A DNA stretch of 64,000 bases from Pseudomonadota bacterium (GTDB taxonomy: Bacteria > Pseudomonadota > Gammaproteobacteria > Burkholderiales > Burkholderiaceae_C): NCBI GenBank assembly GCA_018241225.1, contig JAFEEG010000002.1, positions 1 through 64,000 of the forward strand, written 5' to 3'. How positions within the stretch are numbered: the stretch's first letter is position 1; each line of letters starts with the position of its first letter. Both the position numbers and the translations under genes were made by a program. Under the pieces are notes generated by a model that saw only the letters and a program-made list of their open reading frames with translations, had not been told where the DNA came from and did no database searches. Below, one piece after another: positions 1 to 10,539 of the stretch.

Positions 1-270
1 GTGTTCCCCACCGGGCGCGGCACGCCCTACGGCCTGGCCGAGGTGCCGGTGATCAAGGTGGCCACGCGCAGCGACCTGGCGCGCCGCTGGCACGACCTGA
101 TGGAGATCAACGCCGGGCGCATTGCCGACGGCCAGGCCAGCATCGAGGAGGTGGGCTGGGAGATGTTTCGCCTGATGCTCGACGTGGCCAGCGGGCGCAA
201 GAAGACCTGGGCCGAGCAATGGAAGCTTCACAACGCGCTGGTACTTTTCAATCCGGCGCCCGTGACCTGA
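1..270 (+). CDS. UxaA-family hydrolase/dehydratase, C-terminal fragment
   Basis: The open frame enters from the left edge and ends with TGA at 268-270, so only about the last 89 residues of a larger protein are visible. The segment carries the [10 protein letters not shown] turn followed by VPVIKVATR and later [10 protein letters not shown], the pattern of the C-terminal domain of altronate/galactarate dehydratases (UxaA/GarD family), which dehydrate sugar acids in the cytoplasm. The substrate cannot be read from this fragment. An SDR, a lactonase and a Bug receptor follow on the same strand, fitting a sugar-acid or sugar-lactone catabolic operon. The family call is fairly secure; the exact enzyme is not. 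Confidence 0.75.
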   Translation: MFPTGRGTPYGLAEVPVIKVATRSDLARRWHDLMEINAGRIADGQASIEEVGWEMFRLMLDVASGRKKTWAEQWKLHNALVLFNPAPVT

Positions 271-333
271 CGACGCCCTGACCCATCGCCGCGCGCACCC
301 GCTGCGGCCAGCCCCTCCGAAAGGAACACGCAA

Positions 334-1098
334 ATGGAAGACCTCAAGGGAAAGACAGCGCTCGTCACCGGCGCCAGCACCGGCATCGGCGCCGCCGTGG
401 CCAAGGCCTTCGCGGCACGCGGCATGCACGTGGCCGTGCACTACAACAGCTCCGCGGGCCCGGCCAGCGACGTGGTCGACGCCATCACGGCGGCGGGCGG
501 CAAGGCCTTTGCATTGCGGGCCGACGTGCGCGACACCGGTGCCATCCGCCAGGCCGTGCAGCAGGCGCAGCAGACGCTGGGCGGCATCGACGTGCTGGTG
601 AACAACGCTGGCGGGCTGGTGCAGCGCGTGCCCATTGCCGACATGCCCGACGAGTTGTTCGACGAGGTGCTGCACCTGAACGCACGCTCGGTGCTGGCCT
701 TCTGCCGCGAGGTGGTGCCGCTGATGCGCGCCGCGGGCCGGGGCGGCAGCATCATCAACGTGAGCTCGGTGGCCGCGCGACATGGCGGCGGTCCGGGCGC
801 CTACCTGTATGCCGGCGCCAAGGGCTTTGTCAGCACCGCCACACGCGGCCTGGCCAAGGAACTTGCGCTGGAGAACATCCGCGTGAATGCCGTGGCGCCG
901 GGGGTGATCCAGACGCCGTTTCACGACCGCTTCTCCACGCCGCAGATGCTGGAGTCCTTCCGCGGCACCATTCCCATGGGCCGCATCGGCGAGCCCGACG
1001 AATGCGTGGGCGCCTTCCTGTACCTGGCTTCGGCGCAGCTCTCGGGCTACGTCACCGGGCAGATCCTCGAAGTCAACGGCGGGCAGTACATGCCCTGA
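334..1098 (+). CDS. SDR-family oxidoreductase
   Basis: This 254-residue classical short-chain dehydrogenase has the TGASTGIG nucleotide-binding turn at residues 12-19, NNAG at 91-94, a serine around 145-146 and a YAGAK catalytic pair (Tyr160, Lys164). The length is normal for the FabG-like branch and it ends in the usual VNGGQYMP tail. An AAGGA ribosome-binding site lies just before the ATG. It follows the UxaA-type gene by 63 bp and precedes a lactonase, so it probably oxidises or reduces a sugar or sugar-acid intermediate with NAD(P). Substrate assignment is inference from neighbours. Confidence 0.88.
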   Translation: MEDLKGKTALVTGASTGIGAAVAKAFAARGMHVAVHYNSSAGPASDVVDAITAAGGKAFALRADVRDTGAIRQAVQQAQQTLGGIDVLVNNAGGLVQRVPIADMPDELFDEVLHLNARSVLAFCREVVPLMRAAGRGGSIINVSSVAARHGGGPGAYLYAGAKGFVSTATRGLAKELALENIRVNAVAPGVIQTPFHDRFSTPQMLESFRGTIPMGRIGEPDECVGAFLYLASAQLSGYVTGQILEVNGGQYMP

Positions 1099-1123
1099 TC
1101 AACAAGAAGAAAAAACACAACGC

Positions 1124-2221
1124 ATGAACAAGACCCGAAACACCTTCGCCCGCCTGCGGCTCTGCAGCGCATTCGCCGCACTGCTGGCCCTGGGCGCCGC
1201 ACCAGCCGGCGCCGCCACCTGGGTCTACGTGGCCAACGCCGACAGCCAGGAAATCTCGGTGCTGTCGCTGGACCGCCAGAGCGGCAAGCTGGAGCCGGTG
1301 CAAACGCTGCCGGTGGGCGGCACCGTCATGCCCATGGCCGTGAGCGCCGACAAGAAGATGCTGTACGCCGCACTGCGCTCGCAGCCCTTTCGCGTGGTGA
1401 GCATGCGCATCGACCCGGCTACCGGCAAGCTCGAGAAAAAAGCAGAGGCGTCGCTGGCCGAAAGCATGGCCAACATCGACCTGGACGGCAGCGGGCGCTG
1501 GCTGTTTGCCGCGTCCTACGGCGGCGGCAAGATCTCGGTCAACGCCATGAACAAGGACGGCACCGTGGGCGCGGTGCAGCAGCTCATCCAGACCGGGCCC
1601 AACGCCCACGCCATTCATGCCGATGCTGCTAACCGTTACGTGCTGGCCACCAGCCTGGGCGCCGACCAGGTCTCGGTCTGGCGCTTCGATGCGGACAAGG
1701 GGCTGCTCTCTCCCAACGATCCGCCGCTGACCCAGGCCGCCGCCAAGAGCGGGCCGCGCCACTTCGTATGGGACAAGGGCCAGCGCCACGTCTACCTGCT
1801 CGACGAACTGGACGCGGGCCTGCATGTGTTCGACTGGGATGCTTCGCGCGGCACGCTCAAGCCGGTGCAGAGCACCACCACGCTGCCGGCCGGCTTCACC
1901 GGCAAGCCCTGGGCGGCGGACCTGCACCTGACGCCCGATGGGCGCTACCTGTATGCATCCGAGCGCACGTCCAGCACGATCTCGGCCTTCAAGGTCGATG
2001 CGGCCACGGGGCAGCTTGCGCCCCTGGGCCAGACACCCACCGAGAAAACACCGCGCGGCTTTGCGATCGACCCCAGCGGGCGCTACTTGATCGCTGCGGG
2101 CCAGGAGTCGCACCATGTGGCCCTCTACCCGATCGACCCTGCCACCGGCGCGCTCGGCACGCCCCAGCGCCTGGCGGTGGGGCAGAACCCCAACTGGATC
2201 GAGATCGTCGAGCAGCCCTGA
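1124..2221 (+). CDS. Lactonase-family beta-propeller protein
   Basis: The product is 365 residues with an N-terminal signal peptide (a hydrophobic stretch ending near AGAATW) followed by repeated blade-like segments such as WVYVANADSQEISVL, RYLYASERTSSTISAF and RYLIAAGQESHHVALYPI. This is the seven-bladed 6-phosphogluconolactonase-like (YbhE/Pgl) family. Because it appears to be exported, it more likely hydrolyses an extracytoplasmic sugar lactone than the pentose-phosphate intermediate. It starts 25 bp after the SDR gene and is followed by a Bug receptor, consistent with periplasmic processing and uptake of a sugar-acid substrate. Confidence 0.82.
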   Translation: MNKTRNTFARLRLCSAFAALLALGAAPAGAATWVYVANADSQEISVLSLDRQSGKLEPVQTLPVGGTVMPMAVSADKKMLYAALRSQPFRVVSMRIDPATGKLEKKAEASLAESMANIDLDGSGRWLFAASYGGGKISVNAMNKDGTVGAVQQLIQTGPNAHAIHADAANRYVLATSLGADQVSVWRFDADKGLLSPNDPPLTQAAAKSGPRHFVWDKGQRHVYLLDELDAGLHVFDWDASRGTLKPVQSTTTLPAGFTGKPWAADLHLTPDGRYLYASERTSSTISAFKVDAATGQLAPLGQTPTEKTPRGFAIDPSGRYLIAAGQESHHVALYPIDPATGALGTPQRLAVGQNPNWIEIVEQP

Positions 2222-2263
2222 GGCCCGCCCGATTCCATTGAACAAGAAACCATCCCAGGAGAC

Positions 2264-3268
2264 ATGAGCATGCAACGCCGAACCTTCGTCCATCGCACCG
2301 TGGCCGCCGCGGCCCTCGCCGCCACGGGCCTGCCCGCCTTTGCGCAGCAGCAGGGCAACTGGCCGACCGGCAAGACCATCACCTACATGGTGCCCTTCCC
2401 CGCCGGCGGCACCACCGACGTGCTGGGCCGGCTCATCGGCGCCAAGCTGGGCCCCGTGCTCGGAACCACGGTGGTGGTCGACAACCGCGGCGGCGCCGGC
2501 GGCAGCGTGGGTTCGGAAATCGCCTCGCGTGCGGCCCCCGACGGCTACATGCTGCTGGGCGGCACGGTGAGCTCGCACGCCATCAACGTGAGCCTGTACC
2601 CCAAGATCGGCTACGACCCCATCAAGTCCTTCTCGCCGGTGACGCTGATCGGCACCAACCCCACCGTGCTGGTGGTGCCTGCCAGCAGCCCGTACAAGAC
2701 GCTCAAGGACGTGGTGGAGGCCAGCAAGGCCAAGCCGGGCGGCCTGGCGTCGGCCTCGGCGGGCATCGGCACTTCGCAGCACCTGTCGCTCGAGCTGCTG
2801 GCCTACAAGTCGGGCGTGAAGTTCAACCACGTTCCGTACAAGGGCAGCGGCCCGGCCATTCAGGACGTGATCGGCGGCCAGGTCGACATGATGTTCGACA
2901 CCACCGTGGTGGCCGCGCCGCACATCCAGAGCGGCAAGCTGCGCGCCATTGCCGTGACCTCGCCCAAGCGGATCGATTCGCTGCCCGACGTGCCCTCCGT
3001 GGCCGAATCAGGCATCAAGGGGCTGCAGGACTACTCGGTGTTGTCCTGGCAGGCCGTGTTCGTGCCGGCCGGCACGCCCGCGCCCATCATCGAGCGCCTG
3101 CACACCGAGATCCGCAAGATCCTGGCCGAGCCGGAGATGCAGGACAAGCTCAAGGCCTTCGGCATGCAGCCGGCCGACATGAGCACCACGCAGATCGCCG
3201 CCTTCCAGAAGGCGGAGGTCGAGAAGTGGGCGCAGGTGATCAAGGCGGCCAACATCAAGGCGGAGTAG
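2264..3268 (+). CDS. Bug-family (TctC-like) solute-binding receptor
   Basis: This 334-residue protein has a twin-Arg-like/Sec signal (MQRRTFVHRTVAAAALAATGLPAFAQQ) and the Bug hallmarks: YMVPFPAGGTTDVLGR, VVDNRGGAGGSVGSE, APDGYMLL and HVPYKGSGPAIQDVIGGQVDMMF. Bug proteins bind organic acids in the periplasm and usually feed tripartite tricarboxylate transporters. No TctA/TctB membrane genes are present here, so it is an orphan receptor, as is common in Bordetella and Comamonadaceae. It closes the sugar-acid cluster and presumably binds the substrate of the dehydratase/lactonase enzymes. Confidence 0.92.
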   Translation: MSMQRRTFVHRTVAAAALAATGLPAFAQQQGNWPTGKTITYMVPFPAGGTTDVLGRLIGAKLGPVLGTTVVVDNRGGAGGSVGSEIASRAAPDGYMLLGGTVSSHAINVSLYPKIGYDPIKSFSPVTLIGTNPTVLVVPASSPYKTLKDVVEASKAKPGGLASASAGIGTSQHLSLELLAYKSGVKFNHVPYKGSGPAIQDVIGGQVDMMFDTTVVAAPHIQSGKLRAIAVTSPKRIDSLPDVPSVAESGIKGLQDYSVLSWQAVFVPAGTPAPIIERLHTEIRKILAEPEMQDKLKAFGMQPADMSTTQIAAFQKAEVEKWAQVIKAANIKAE

Positions 3269-3300
3269 GCAAGGCCGGGCCGGCGGCGCACCGGCCTGCC
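3268..3300 (+). terminator. GC-rich hairpin without U-tract after the Bug gene
   Basis: GGCAAGGCCGG pairs with CCGGCCTGCC, with one bulged A, directly at the stop codon of the Bug receptor gene. No T-run follows, so it may be only a weak terminator or an mRNA-stabilising structure. Confidence 0.3.
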
Positions 3301-3395
3301 CGGGCCCGGGAGAAACGCTCACAGGCCGGCGCCCGGGCGCTGGCTAGAATCGCGCACCCTGCATCTCCTGCATGCCCTTGCGGCCCCGCTGACTT

Positions 3396-4238
3396 TTGCC
3401 CTCCGATCGCCTTTCCGTCCTCCCGCAATACCTGCTGCCCAAGCAGGCCCTGACCTCGTTCGCCGGCTGGGTGGCGGGCAAGGAACGCGGCGCGGTCACC
3501 ACCTGGATCATCAATCGCTTCGTGCGCAAGTACGGCGTGAACATGGGCGAGGCGCTGAACCCGGACACGGCCAGCTACGCGAGCTTCAACGAATTCTTCA
3601 CCCGCCCGCTCAAGCCGGGCGTGCGGCCCATTGCCAATGCAACGCTGGTTTCGCCGGTGGACGGTGCCATCAGCCAGTTCGGCGCCGTCGAGGGCGGGCA
3701 GATCTTCCAGGCCAAGGGCCACGACTACTCCGCCACGGCACTGGTCGGCGGGGATGAGCAACTGGCAGCAACCTTTGCAAATGGCAGTTTCGCCACGCTG
3801 TACCTGAGCCCGCGCGACTATCACCGCATCCACATGCCCTGCGACGGGCGGCTCACCCGCATGATCTACGTGCCGGGCGACCTGTTCTCGGTCAACCCCA
3901 CCACGGCGCGGGGCGTGCCGGGGCTCTTTGCGCGCAACGAGCGGGTGGTGTGCGTGTTCGAATCGGCGCTCGGCCCATTCGTGCTGGTGCTGGTGGGGGC
4001 GACCATCGTGGGCAGCATGGCCACCGTGTGGCACGGCGTGGTCAACCCGCCGCGGCCGGGCACGGTGCGCGAGTGGACCTACGCCGACCAGCGCATCGAG
4101 CTGAAGAAGGGCGAGGAAATGGGCCGCTTCCTGCTGGGCTCGACCGTCGTCATGCTCTTTCCGGCGCCACGCGTGGATTTCAATCCGGCCTGGAAGCCCG
4201 GCGGCCCCATCCGCCTGGGCGAGGCCATGGCCCGGTAG
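3396..4238 (+). CDS. psd: Phosphatidylserine decarboxylase
   Basis: The enzyme decarboxylates phosphatidylserine to phosphatidylethanolamine at the inner membrane and self-cleaves to form a pyruvoyl cofactor. The 280-residue protein contains DRLSVLPQYLLPKQALT near the start, VSPVDG at 85-90, YHRIHMP at 142-148 and the processing motif LGST at 247-250, where Ser249 becomes the pyruvoyl group. The start is TTG: an in-frame TGA lies at 3390-3392, two codons upstream, and the next in-frame ATG at 3543 would remove conserved sequence. A TAGAAT -10-like hexamer lies at 3345-3350. It sits alone ahead of a YegD-like Hsp70 gene. Confidence 0.95.
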   Translation: MPSDRLSVLPQYLLPKQALTSFAGWVAGKERGAVTTWIINRFVRKYGVNMGEALNPDTASYASFNEFFTRPLKPGVRPIANATLVSPVDGAISQFGAVEGGQIFQAKGHDYSATALVGGDEQLAATFANGSFATLYLSPRDYHRIHMPCDGRLTRMIYVPGDLFSVNPTTARGVPGLFARNERVVCVFESALGPFVLVLVGATIVGSMATVWHGVVNPPRPGTVREWTYADQRIELKKGEEMGRFLLGSTVVMLFPAPRVDFNPAWKPGGPIRLGEAMAR

Positions 4239-4327
4239 CCCGCCAGCCTACGCGCTAGAATCCGCGCCCCTTCCCCTGATCACACCCTGACCCGGCCCGC
4301 GCCTGCGGCATGCCGGGCGCCTGTGCC

Positions 4328-5671
4328 ATGACCCGCATCCAATCTGCCGCGGCGCCCCGCGCGTCCTCGACCGAACCTGCCGGCGCACCGTTTTGCGCCA
4401 TCGACTTCGGCACCTCCAACTCGGCCATTGCGCTGTGCGGGCCGGACGGCCGCATGGGCCTGGTCGAGGTCGAGCCCGACCAGCGCACCATGCCCACCGC
4501 GGTCTTCTACCAGACCGAAGACCTGGCCCCGCACGAGGAGCCGCATCGCATCTACGGACGCCCCGCCCTGGCGGCCTACGTGCAGGGCCACGAAGGCCGG
4601 CTGATGCGCTCGATGAAGAGCATCCTCGGCTCCGCGCTGGCCGATCAGGCGACCGATGTCGGCGCGGGCCGATCGGTGCGCTACCTCGATGTGGTCTCTG
4701 GCTACCTGCACCACCTGAAGCAACTGGCCGAGCGCGACGCCGGCGCCCCGCTGGAACACGCCGTGCTCGGCCGCCCGGTGTACTTCGTCGACGAGGACCC
4801 GGCGCGCGACGCCAAGGCGCAGCAGGCGCTGGAAAACGCGGCTCGAGCCGTGGGCTTTCGGGAACTGAGCTTCCAGTACGAGCCCATTGCCGCAGCACTC
4901 GACTACGAGCAGACCGTGGAGCAGGAAGAGCTGGTGCTGGTGGCCGACATCGGCGGCGGCACGTCCGACTTCTCGCTGGTTCGCGTGGGCCCCAAGCGCC
5001 GCCAGCGGCTGGAGCGCAAGGACGACATCCTGGCCAACCACGGGGTGCACGTGGCCGGCACCGACTTCGACCGGCATGTAGAACTTGCGAGCATCCTGCC
5101 CCTGTGCGGCTATCGCGGCAAGGGCCCGCAGCGCCCGGGCGAGGCACCGCGCGAGGTGCCCTGCCGCGTGTACTTCGACCTGGCGACCTGGCACCTCATC
5201 AACACCGTCTACAGCCAGCCGCGCGTGGCCGAACTGCGCCGCATGCGCGATTTCTACGGCGACCCGCTTCAGTACGCACGCCTGATGCGCGTGCTGGACG
5301 AACGCCTGGGCCACGCGCTCATCGGCCAGGCCGAGGCCGCCAAGATCGCCGTCGCCCTGGGCGGCTCGACCCACATCGCGCTCGATCGGCTGGAAGACGG
5401 GCTGTCGGTGGAACTGGACGAGGCCCAGGCCGTGCAGGCACTCGACACCGACCTGGACCGCGTTGTGAACGCGGCGAGCGAAACACTGCAGGCCGCCGGC
5501 GTGCGTCCCGAATCGGTCGATGTGGTCTATTTCACTGGCGGCTCGACCGGCTTCAAGCCCTTGACCGACCGCATCGCCCAGCGCCTTCCCGCCGCCCGGG
5601 CCCTGCGCGGCGACCGCTTCGCCAGCGTGGCGCAGGGGCTGGGCGTGCATGCGCAGCGCCTGTTTGGCTGA
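4328..5671 (+). CDS. YegD-like Hsp70-family protein
   Basis: This divergent Hsp70/actin-fold ATPase of about 447 residues has the phosphate-1 motif AIDFGTSNSAIA, the connect/phosphate-2 motif LVADIGGGTSDFSLV and the adenosine motif VYFTGGSTGF. It stops after the nucleotide-binding domain and lacks the substrate-binding domain and lid of DnaK, as in E. coli YegD. An ATG at 4310 is also in frame, but 4328 is closer to the family start. A TAGAAT hexamer at 4256-4261 could be its -10 element. The physiological client is unknown. It lies about 1.7 kb from the grpE-dnaK-dnaJ locus but is a separate transcription unit. Confidence 0.85.
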   Translation: MTRIQSAAAPRASSTEPAGAPFCAIDFGTSNSAIALCGPDGRMGLVEVEPDQRTMPTAVFYQTEDLAPHEEPHRIYGRPALAAYVQGHEGRLMRSMKSILGSALADQATDVGAGRSVRYLDVVSGYLHHLKQLAERDAGAPLEHAVLGRPVYFVDEDPARDAKAQQALENAARAVGFRELSFQYEPIAAALDYEQTVEQEELVLVADIGGGTSDFSLVRVGPKRRQRLERKDDILANHGVHVAGTDFDRHVELASILPLCGYRGKGPQRPGEAPREVPCRVYFDLATWHLINTVYSQPRVAELRRMRDFYGDPLQYARLMRVLDERLGHALIGQAEAAKIAVALGGSTHIALDRLEDGLSVELDEAQAVQALDTDLDRVVNAASETLQAAGVRPESVDVVYFTGGSTGFKPLTDRIAQRLPAARALRGDRFASVAQGLGVHAQRLFG

Positions 5672-5763
5672 CCTTCCGGGCGCGTTTACGCTGCACTGCC
5701 GCAAGCCGCGCCCAGCTTGTCTTTTTCGCTACAAAAGTAGTAGCATGGCGGCATTTCTTGCGC

Positions 5764-5769
5764 TATAGT
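5764..5769 (+). promoter_or_regulatory. Putative -10 box (TATAGT) for the HxlR-like gene
   Basis: TATAGT lies 32 bp upstream of the ATG at 5801. The region 17 bp further upstream has only a poor -35 match, so the call rests on the -10 hexamer and its position. A small inverted repeat, GCTAC-aaaagta-GTAGC, lies just upstream at about 5728-5744. Confidence 0.35.
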
Positions 5770-5800
5770 CGCCGGCCCGATTCAGGCAGACACACCGACG

Positions 5801-6136
5801 ATGAGCACGAAGGAAACCGCGGCCATCAACCAGTTGCTGGCCCTGCTGGAGGCGCGCTATGCCATGCGCGTGCTGTGGGCCCTGCGCGACGGCCATGCCC
5901 AGACGTTCCGGCTGCTGCAAGACAGCGTCGGCGGCATCACCCCCAACACGCTCAACACCCGCATCAAGGAGTTGCGCGAGGCCGGCATCGTCAGCCACGG
6001 CAGCGAGGGCTACTGCCTCACGCTCACCGGGCAGGACCTGCTCAAGCGCCTGTCCGACCTGCAGGCCTTTGCCGCACGATGGCAGGTCGGACAGGTGCGC
6101 AAGACCACGCCCGCGGTGGCGCCGCCCCCTCGTTAA
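5801..6136 (+). CDS. HxlR-like winged-helix transcriptional regulator
   Basis: The protein is 111 residues, within the usual range for small winged-helix regulators. It contains ARYAMRVLWALRDGHAQTFRLLQDSVGGITPNTLNTRIKELREAGIV, the HxlR/PadR-like helix-turn-helix in which the recognition helix follows the N-T-L-N-T-R-I motif, then a beta-wing (SHGSEGYCLTLTGQDLLK). HxlR proteins bind DNA as dimers and often sense redox or small electrophiles, but it lacks the single conserved N-terminal cysteine of the redox-sensing members. It precedes the FKBP gene by 45 bp and could be cotranscribed with it. Its target is not evident. Confidence 0.75.
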   Translation: MSTKETAAINQLLALLEARYAMRVLWALRDGHAQTFRLLQDSVGGITPNTLNTRIKELREAGIVSHGSEGYCLTLTGQDLLKRLSDLQAFAARWQVGQVRKTTPAVAPPPR

Positions 6137-6181
6137 ACTTGCGCCCTTTACTTTTTCAGCAACATTCGAGAGGAGCCACCC

Positions 6182-6532
6182 ATGCCCACCACCCCTTCCG
6201 GCCTGCAATACGAAGACACCACCGTCGGCAGCGGCGACGAAGCCAAGGCCGGCCAGCATGTGCACGTGCACTACACGGGCTGGCTCTACAACAACGGCGT
6301 GCAAGGCGCCAAGTTCGACTCCAGCCGCGACCGCAACGACCCCTTTGCCTTCTCGCTGGGCGCTGGCCAGGTCATCAAGGGCTGGGATGAAGGCGTGGCC
6401 GGCATGAAGATCGGCGGCCACCGCACCCTGATCATTCCGCCCGAGCTGGGCTATGGCGCGCGTGGCGCCGGCGGCGTGATCCCGCCCAACGCCACCTTGA
6501 AGTTCGACGTCGAACTGCTGGACGCGCACTAA
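6182..6532 (+). CDS. FKBP-type peptidyl-prolyl cis-trans isomerase
   Basis: This compact 116-residue single-domain FKBP accelerates proline isomerisation during folding. It shows VHVHYTGWLYNNG, KFDSSRDRNDPFAFSLGAGQVIKGWDEG, GHRTLIIPPELGYGARGAGGVIPPNATLKFDVELL; the Asp in FDSS and the aromatic pocket residues are in their usual places. It has no signal peptide, so it should be cytoplasmic. A good AGGAG ribosome-binding site precedes the ATG, and a clear intrinsic terminator follows at 6568-6592. Confidence 0.95.
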   Translation: MPTTPSGLQYEDTTVGSGDEAKAGQHVHVHYTGWLYNNGVQGAKFDSSRDRNDPFAFSLGAGQVIKGWDEGVAGMKIGGHRTLIIPPELGYGARGAGGVIPPNATLKFDVELLDAH

Positions 6533-6567
6533 GCAGTTGAATTCGGCGCTCCTGGCGCCTAAGTACA

Positions 6568-6592
6568 AAAGGCGGCCACGAGCCGCCTTTTT
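6568..6592 (+). terminator. Rho-independent terminator after the FKBP gene
   Basis: AAAGGCGGC, loop CACGA, GCCGCCTTT, followed by further T residues, makes a nine-pair stem with a U-tract. It lies 36 bp after the FKBP stop and isolates that gene from the heat-shock operon. Confidence 0.9.
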
Positions 6593-6621
6593 GCCGCCAG
6601 GAAAAGTTGCAGGTCTCCACC

Positions 6622-6650
6622 CTTGAATTGCGGGAGATCGACCCCATTTA
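6622..6650 (+). promoter_or_regulatory. Sigma-32 (RpoH) heat-shock promoter for grpE
   Basis: CTTGAA at 6622-6627 and CCCCATTTA at 6642-6650 are separated by 14 bp. This matches the RpoH consensus (CTTGAAA, 11-16 bp, CCCCATnT) almost perfectly. The predicted start site, near 6655-6660, leaves a leader of about 45-50 bases before the grpE ATG at 6705. Confidence 0.85.
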
Positions 6651-6704
6651 TGGCGGAATTGTTTTCATATTCCCCTTTGGCCGACATTCTGGCCACTCTT
6701 GACG

Positions 6705-7274
6705 ATGTCTGAAGCACCCAAATCCGAACAGTTCACCCCTCAGGACGACATGAGCCCGGAGGAACTCGAGGCCGCCCAGGCCGCCAACGAGGCCGATGCG
6801 CTGCAGGCCCTGGCCCAGCTGCAAGGCGAGCTGGCCGCACTGCAAGGCAAGAACGCCGAGCTGGCCGACCAGTACCTGCGTGCCCAGGCCGACGTGCAGA
6901 ACGCCCGCCGCCGCGCCGACGATGAAGTCTCCAAGGCCCGCAAGTTCGCGGTCGAGGCCTTTGCCGAAAGCCTGCTGCCGGTCACCGACAGCCTGGAAGC
7001 CGGCCTGGCCATCCAGGACGCCACGCCCGAGCAGATCCGCGAAGGCGCCGAGGCCACGTTGCGCCAGCTCAAGAGCGCGCTGGAGCGCAACAAGGTGGTC
7101 GAGATCGCCCCCACGCAAGGCACCAAGTTCGACCCGCACCAGCACCAGGCCATCTCGATGGTGCCGGCGCCGGGGCAGGAGCCCAACACGGTGGTGGGCC
7201 TGCTGCAAAAGGGCTACACCATTGCCGACCGCGTGCTGCGACCGGCACTGGTTACCGTCAGCGCGCCCAACTGA
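6705..7274 (+). CDS. grpE: GrpE nucleotide exchange factor
   Basis: GrpE releases ADP from DnaK and is the thermosensor of the chaperone cycle. The product is about 189 residues: an acidic N-terminal arm and long coiled coil ([53 protein letters not shown]), a four-helix region, then the beta domain with [14 protein letters not shown] and the C-terminal [23 protein letters not shown]. The ATG at 6705 is preferred over a TTG at 6699. A near-consensus RpoH promoter lies just upstream, and dnaK follows after 107 bp. Confidence 0.97.
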   Translation: MSEAPKSEQFTPQDDMSPEELEAAQAANEADALQALAQLQGELAALQGKNAELADQYLRAQADVQNARRRADDEVSKARKFAVEAFAESLLPVTDSLEAGLAIQDATPEQIREGAEATLRQLKSALERNKVVEIAPTQGTKFDPHQHQAISMVPAPGQEPNTVVGLLQKGYTIADRVLRPALVTVSAPN

Positions 7275-7313
7275 AAAACCGCGCAATACACACAAGATAT
7301 CCCCGCCTCATCC

Positions 7314-7338
7314 CTTGAATCCGGCCGGGTTATCCACA
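7314..7338 (+). promoter_or_regulatory. Possible second heat-shock promoter upstream of dnaK
   Basis: CTTGAA at 7314-7319 is a perfect RpoH -35 element. The matching -10 (TATCCAC, 7331-7337) fits only partly. It could supplement the grpE promoter for dnaK, but the evidence is much weaker than for the upstream site. Confidence 0.35.
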
Positions 7339-7381
7339 AGTTCAACACAACAAATTCTTTAGAGATTCCAGGAGCAATCAC

Positions 7382-9325
<1,944 letters not shown>

Positions 9326-9340
9326 TTTCAGCGCCCAACC

Positions 9341-9377
9341 AAGGCTGGACAACCTCCTGAGGTGGTCCAGCCTTTTT
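9341..9377 (+). terminator. Strong intrinsic terminator between dnaK and dnaJ
   Basis: AAGGCTGGAC (9341-9350) pairs perfectly with GTCCAGCCTT (9365-9374), with extra pairing ACCT/AGGT inside the loop, and a T-run extends to 9377. It ends only 31 bp before the dnaJ ATG, leaving little room for a separate promoter. Confidence 0.85.
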
Positions 9378-9408
9378 CCGTTTTCAGACTGCGCACCACA
9401 CGCACACC

Positions 9409-10539
9409 ATGGCCACCAAACGCGATTACTACGAGATCCTCGGCGTTCCCAAGAACGCGAGCGAGGATGAACTGAAGAAGGCTTATCGCAAGCTTGCGAT
9501 GAAGTACCACCCCGACCGCAACCATGGCGACACCGCCAAGGAGTCGGAAGCCAAGTTCAAGGAGGTCAAAGAGGCCTACGAGATGCTGTCCGACGGACAG
9601 AAGCGCGCGGCCTACGACCAGTACGGCCACGCGGGTGTGGACCCCAACATGCGCGGCCCGGGCGCTGAAGGCTTCGGCGGCTTTGCCGAGGCATTCGGCG
9701 ACATCTTCGGTGACGTGTTCGGCGGTGGCGGCCGTGGGCGCGGCGGGCGCCAGGTGTATCGCGGCAACGACCTGAGCTATGCCATGGAGATCACGCTGGA
9801 AGAAGCGGCCGATGGCAAGGACGCGCAGATCCGCATCCCCAGCTGGGACGAGTGCGGTACCTGCCATGGCTCGGGTGCCAAGCCCGGCACCAAGCCCATC
9901 ACCTGCACCACCTGCCACGGCCAGGGCGCGGTGCAGATGCGCCAGGGCTTCTTCAGCGTGCAGCAGACATGCCCGCAGTGCCGCGGCACCGGCAAGATCA
10001 TTCCCGAGCCGTGCACCACCTGCCACGGCCAGGGCAAGATCAAGAACAACAAGACGCTGGAAGTGAAGATCCCGGCGGGCATCGACGACGGCATGCGCAT
10101 CCGCAGCACCGGCAACGGCGAGCCCGGCACCAACGGCGGGCCACCCGGCGACCTGTACATCGAGATCCGCCTGAAGAAGCACGAGATCTTCGAGCGCGAC
10201 GGCGACGACCTGCACTGCGTGGTGCCCGTGAGCATCACCACCGCGGCGCTGGGCGGCGAGATCGAGGTGCCCACGCTCAAGGGCGCGGCGGCCATCGACA
10301 TTCCCGACGGCACGCAAAGCGGCAAGCAGTTCCGCCTGCGCGGCAAGGGCATCAAGGGCGTGCGCTCGAGCTACCCCGGCGACCTGTACTGCCACGTGCG
10401 GGTGGAAACGCCGGTCAAGCTCACCGAGCACCAGCGCAAGCTGATGAAGGAGCTGGACGAGTCGCTCAAGAAGGGCGGCAACAAGCACAGCCCCACCGAC
10501 AAGGGCTGGTTCGACAAGGCCAAGGAGTTCTTCTCCTGA
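9409..10539 (+). CDS. dnaJ: Co-chaperone DnaJ (Hsp40)
   Basis: DnaJ delivers substrates to DnaK and stimulates its ATPase. The 376-residue type I protein has a J-domain with HPD at 34-36, a Gly/Phe-rich linker ([23 protein letters not shown]), and four zinc-binding repeats ([32 protein letters not shown]) followed by the C-terminal substrate-binding domains. No obvious Shine-Dalgarno sequence precedes the ATG, and the gene lies immediately downstream of a strong terminator, so its expression may depend on read-through from dnaK. Confidence 0.99.
   Translation: MATKRDYYEILGVPKNASEDELKKAYRKLAMKYHPDRNHGDTAKESEAKFKEVKEAYEMLSDGQKRAAYDQYGHAGVDPNMRGPGAEGFGGFAEAFGDIFGDVFGGGGRGRGGRQVYRGNDLSYAMEITLEEAADGKDAQIRIPSWDECGTCHGSGAKPGTKPITCTTCHGQGAVQMRQGFFSVQQTCPQCRGTGKIIPEPCTTCHGQGKIKNNKTLEVKIPAGIDDGMRIRSTGNGEPGTNGGPPGDLYIEIRLKKHEIFERDGDDLHCVVPVSITTAALGGEIEVPTLKGAAAIDIPDGTQSGKQFRLRGKGIKGVRSSYPGDLYCHVRVETPVKLTEHQRKLMKELDESLKKGGNKHSPTDKGWFDKAKEFFS

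Noticed and set aside
1073..2923. A 616-residue minus-strand open frame over the lactonase and Bug genes
   Set aside because: Its product is dominated by His, Arg, Gly and Ala, with no recognisable domain, and it mirrors strong plus-strand genes in GC-rich DNA.
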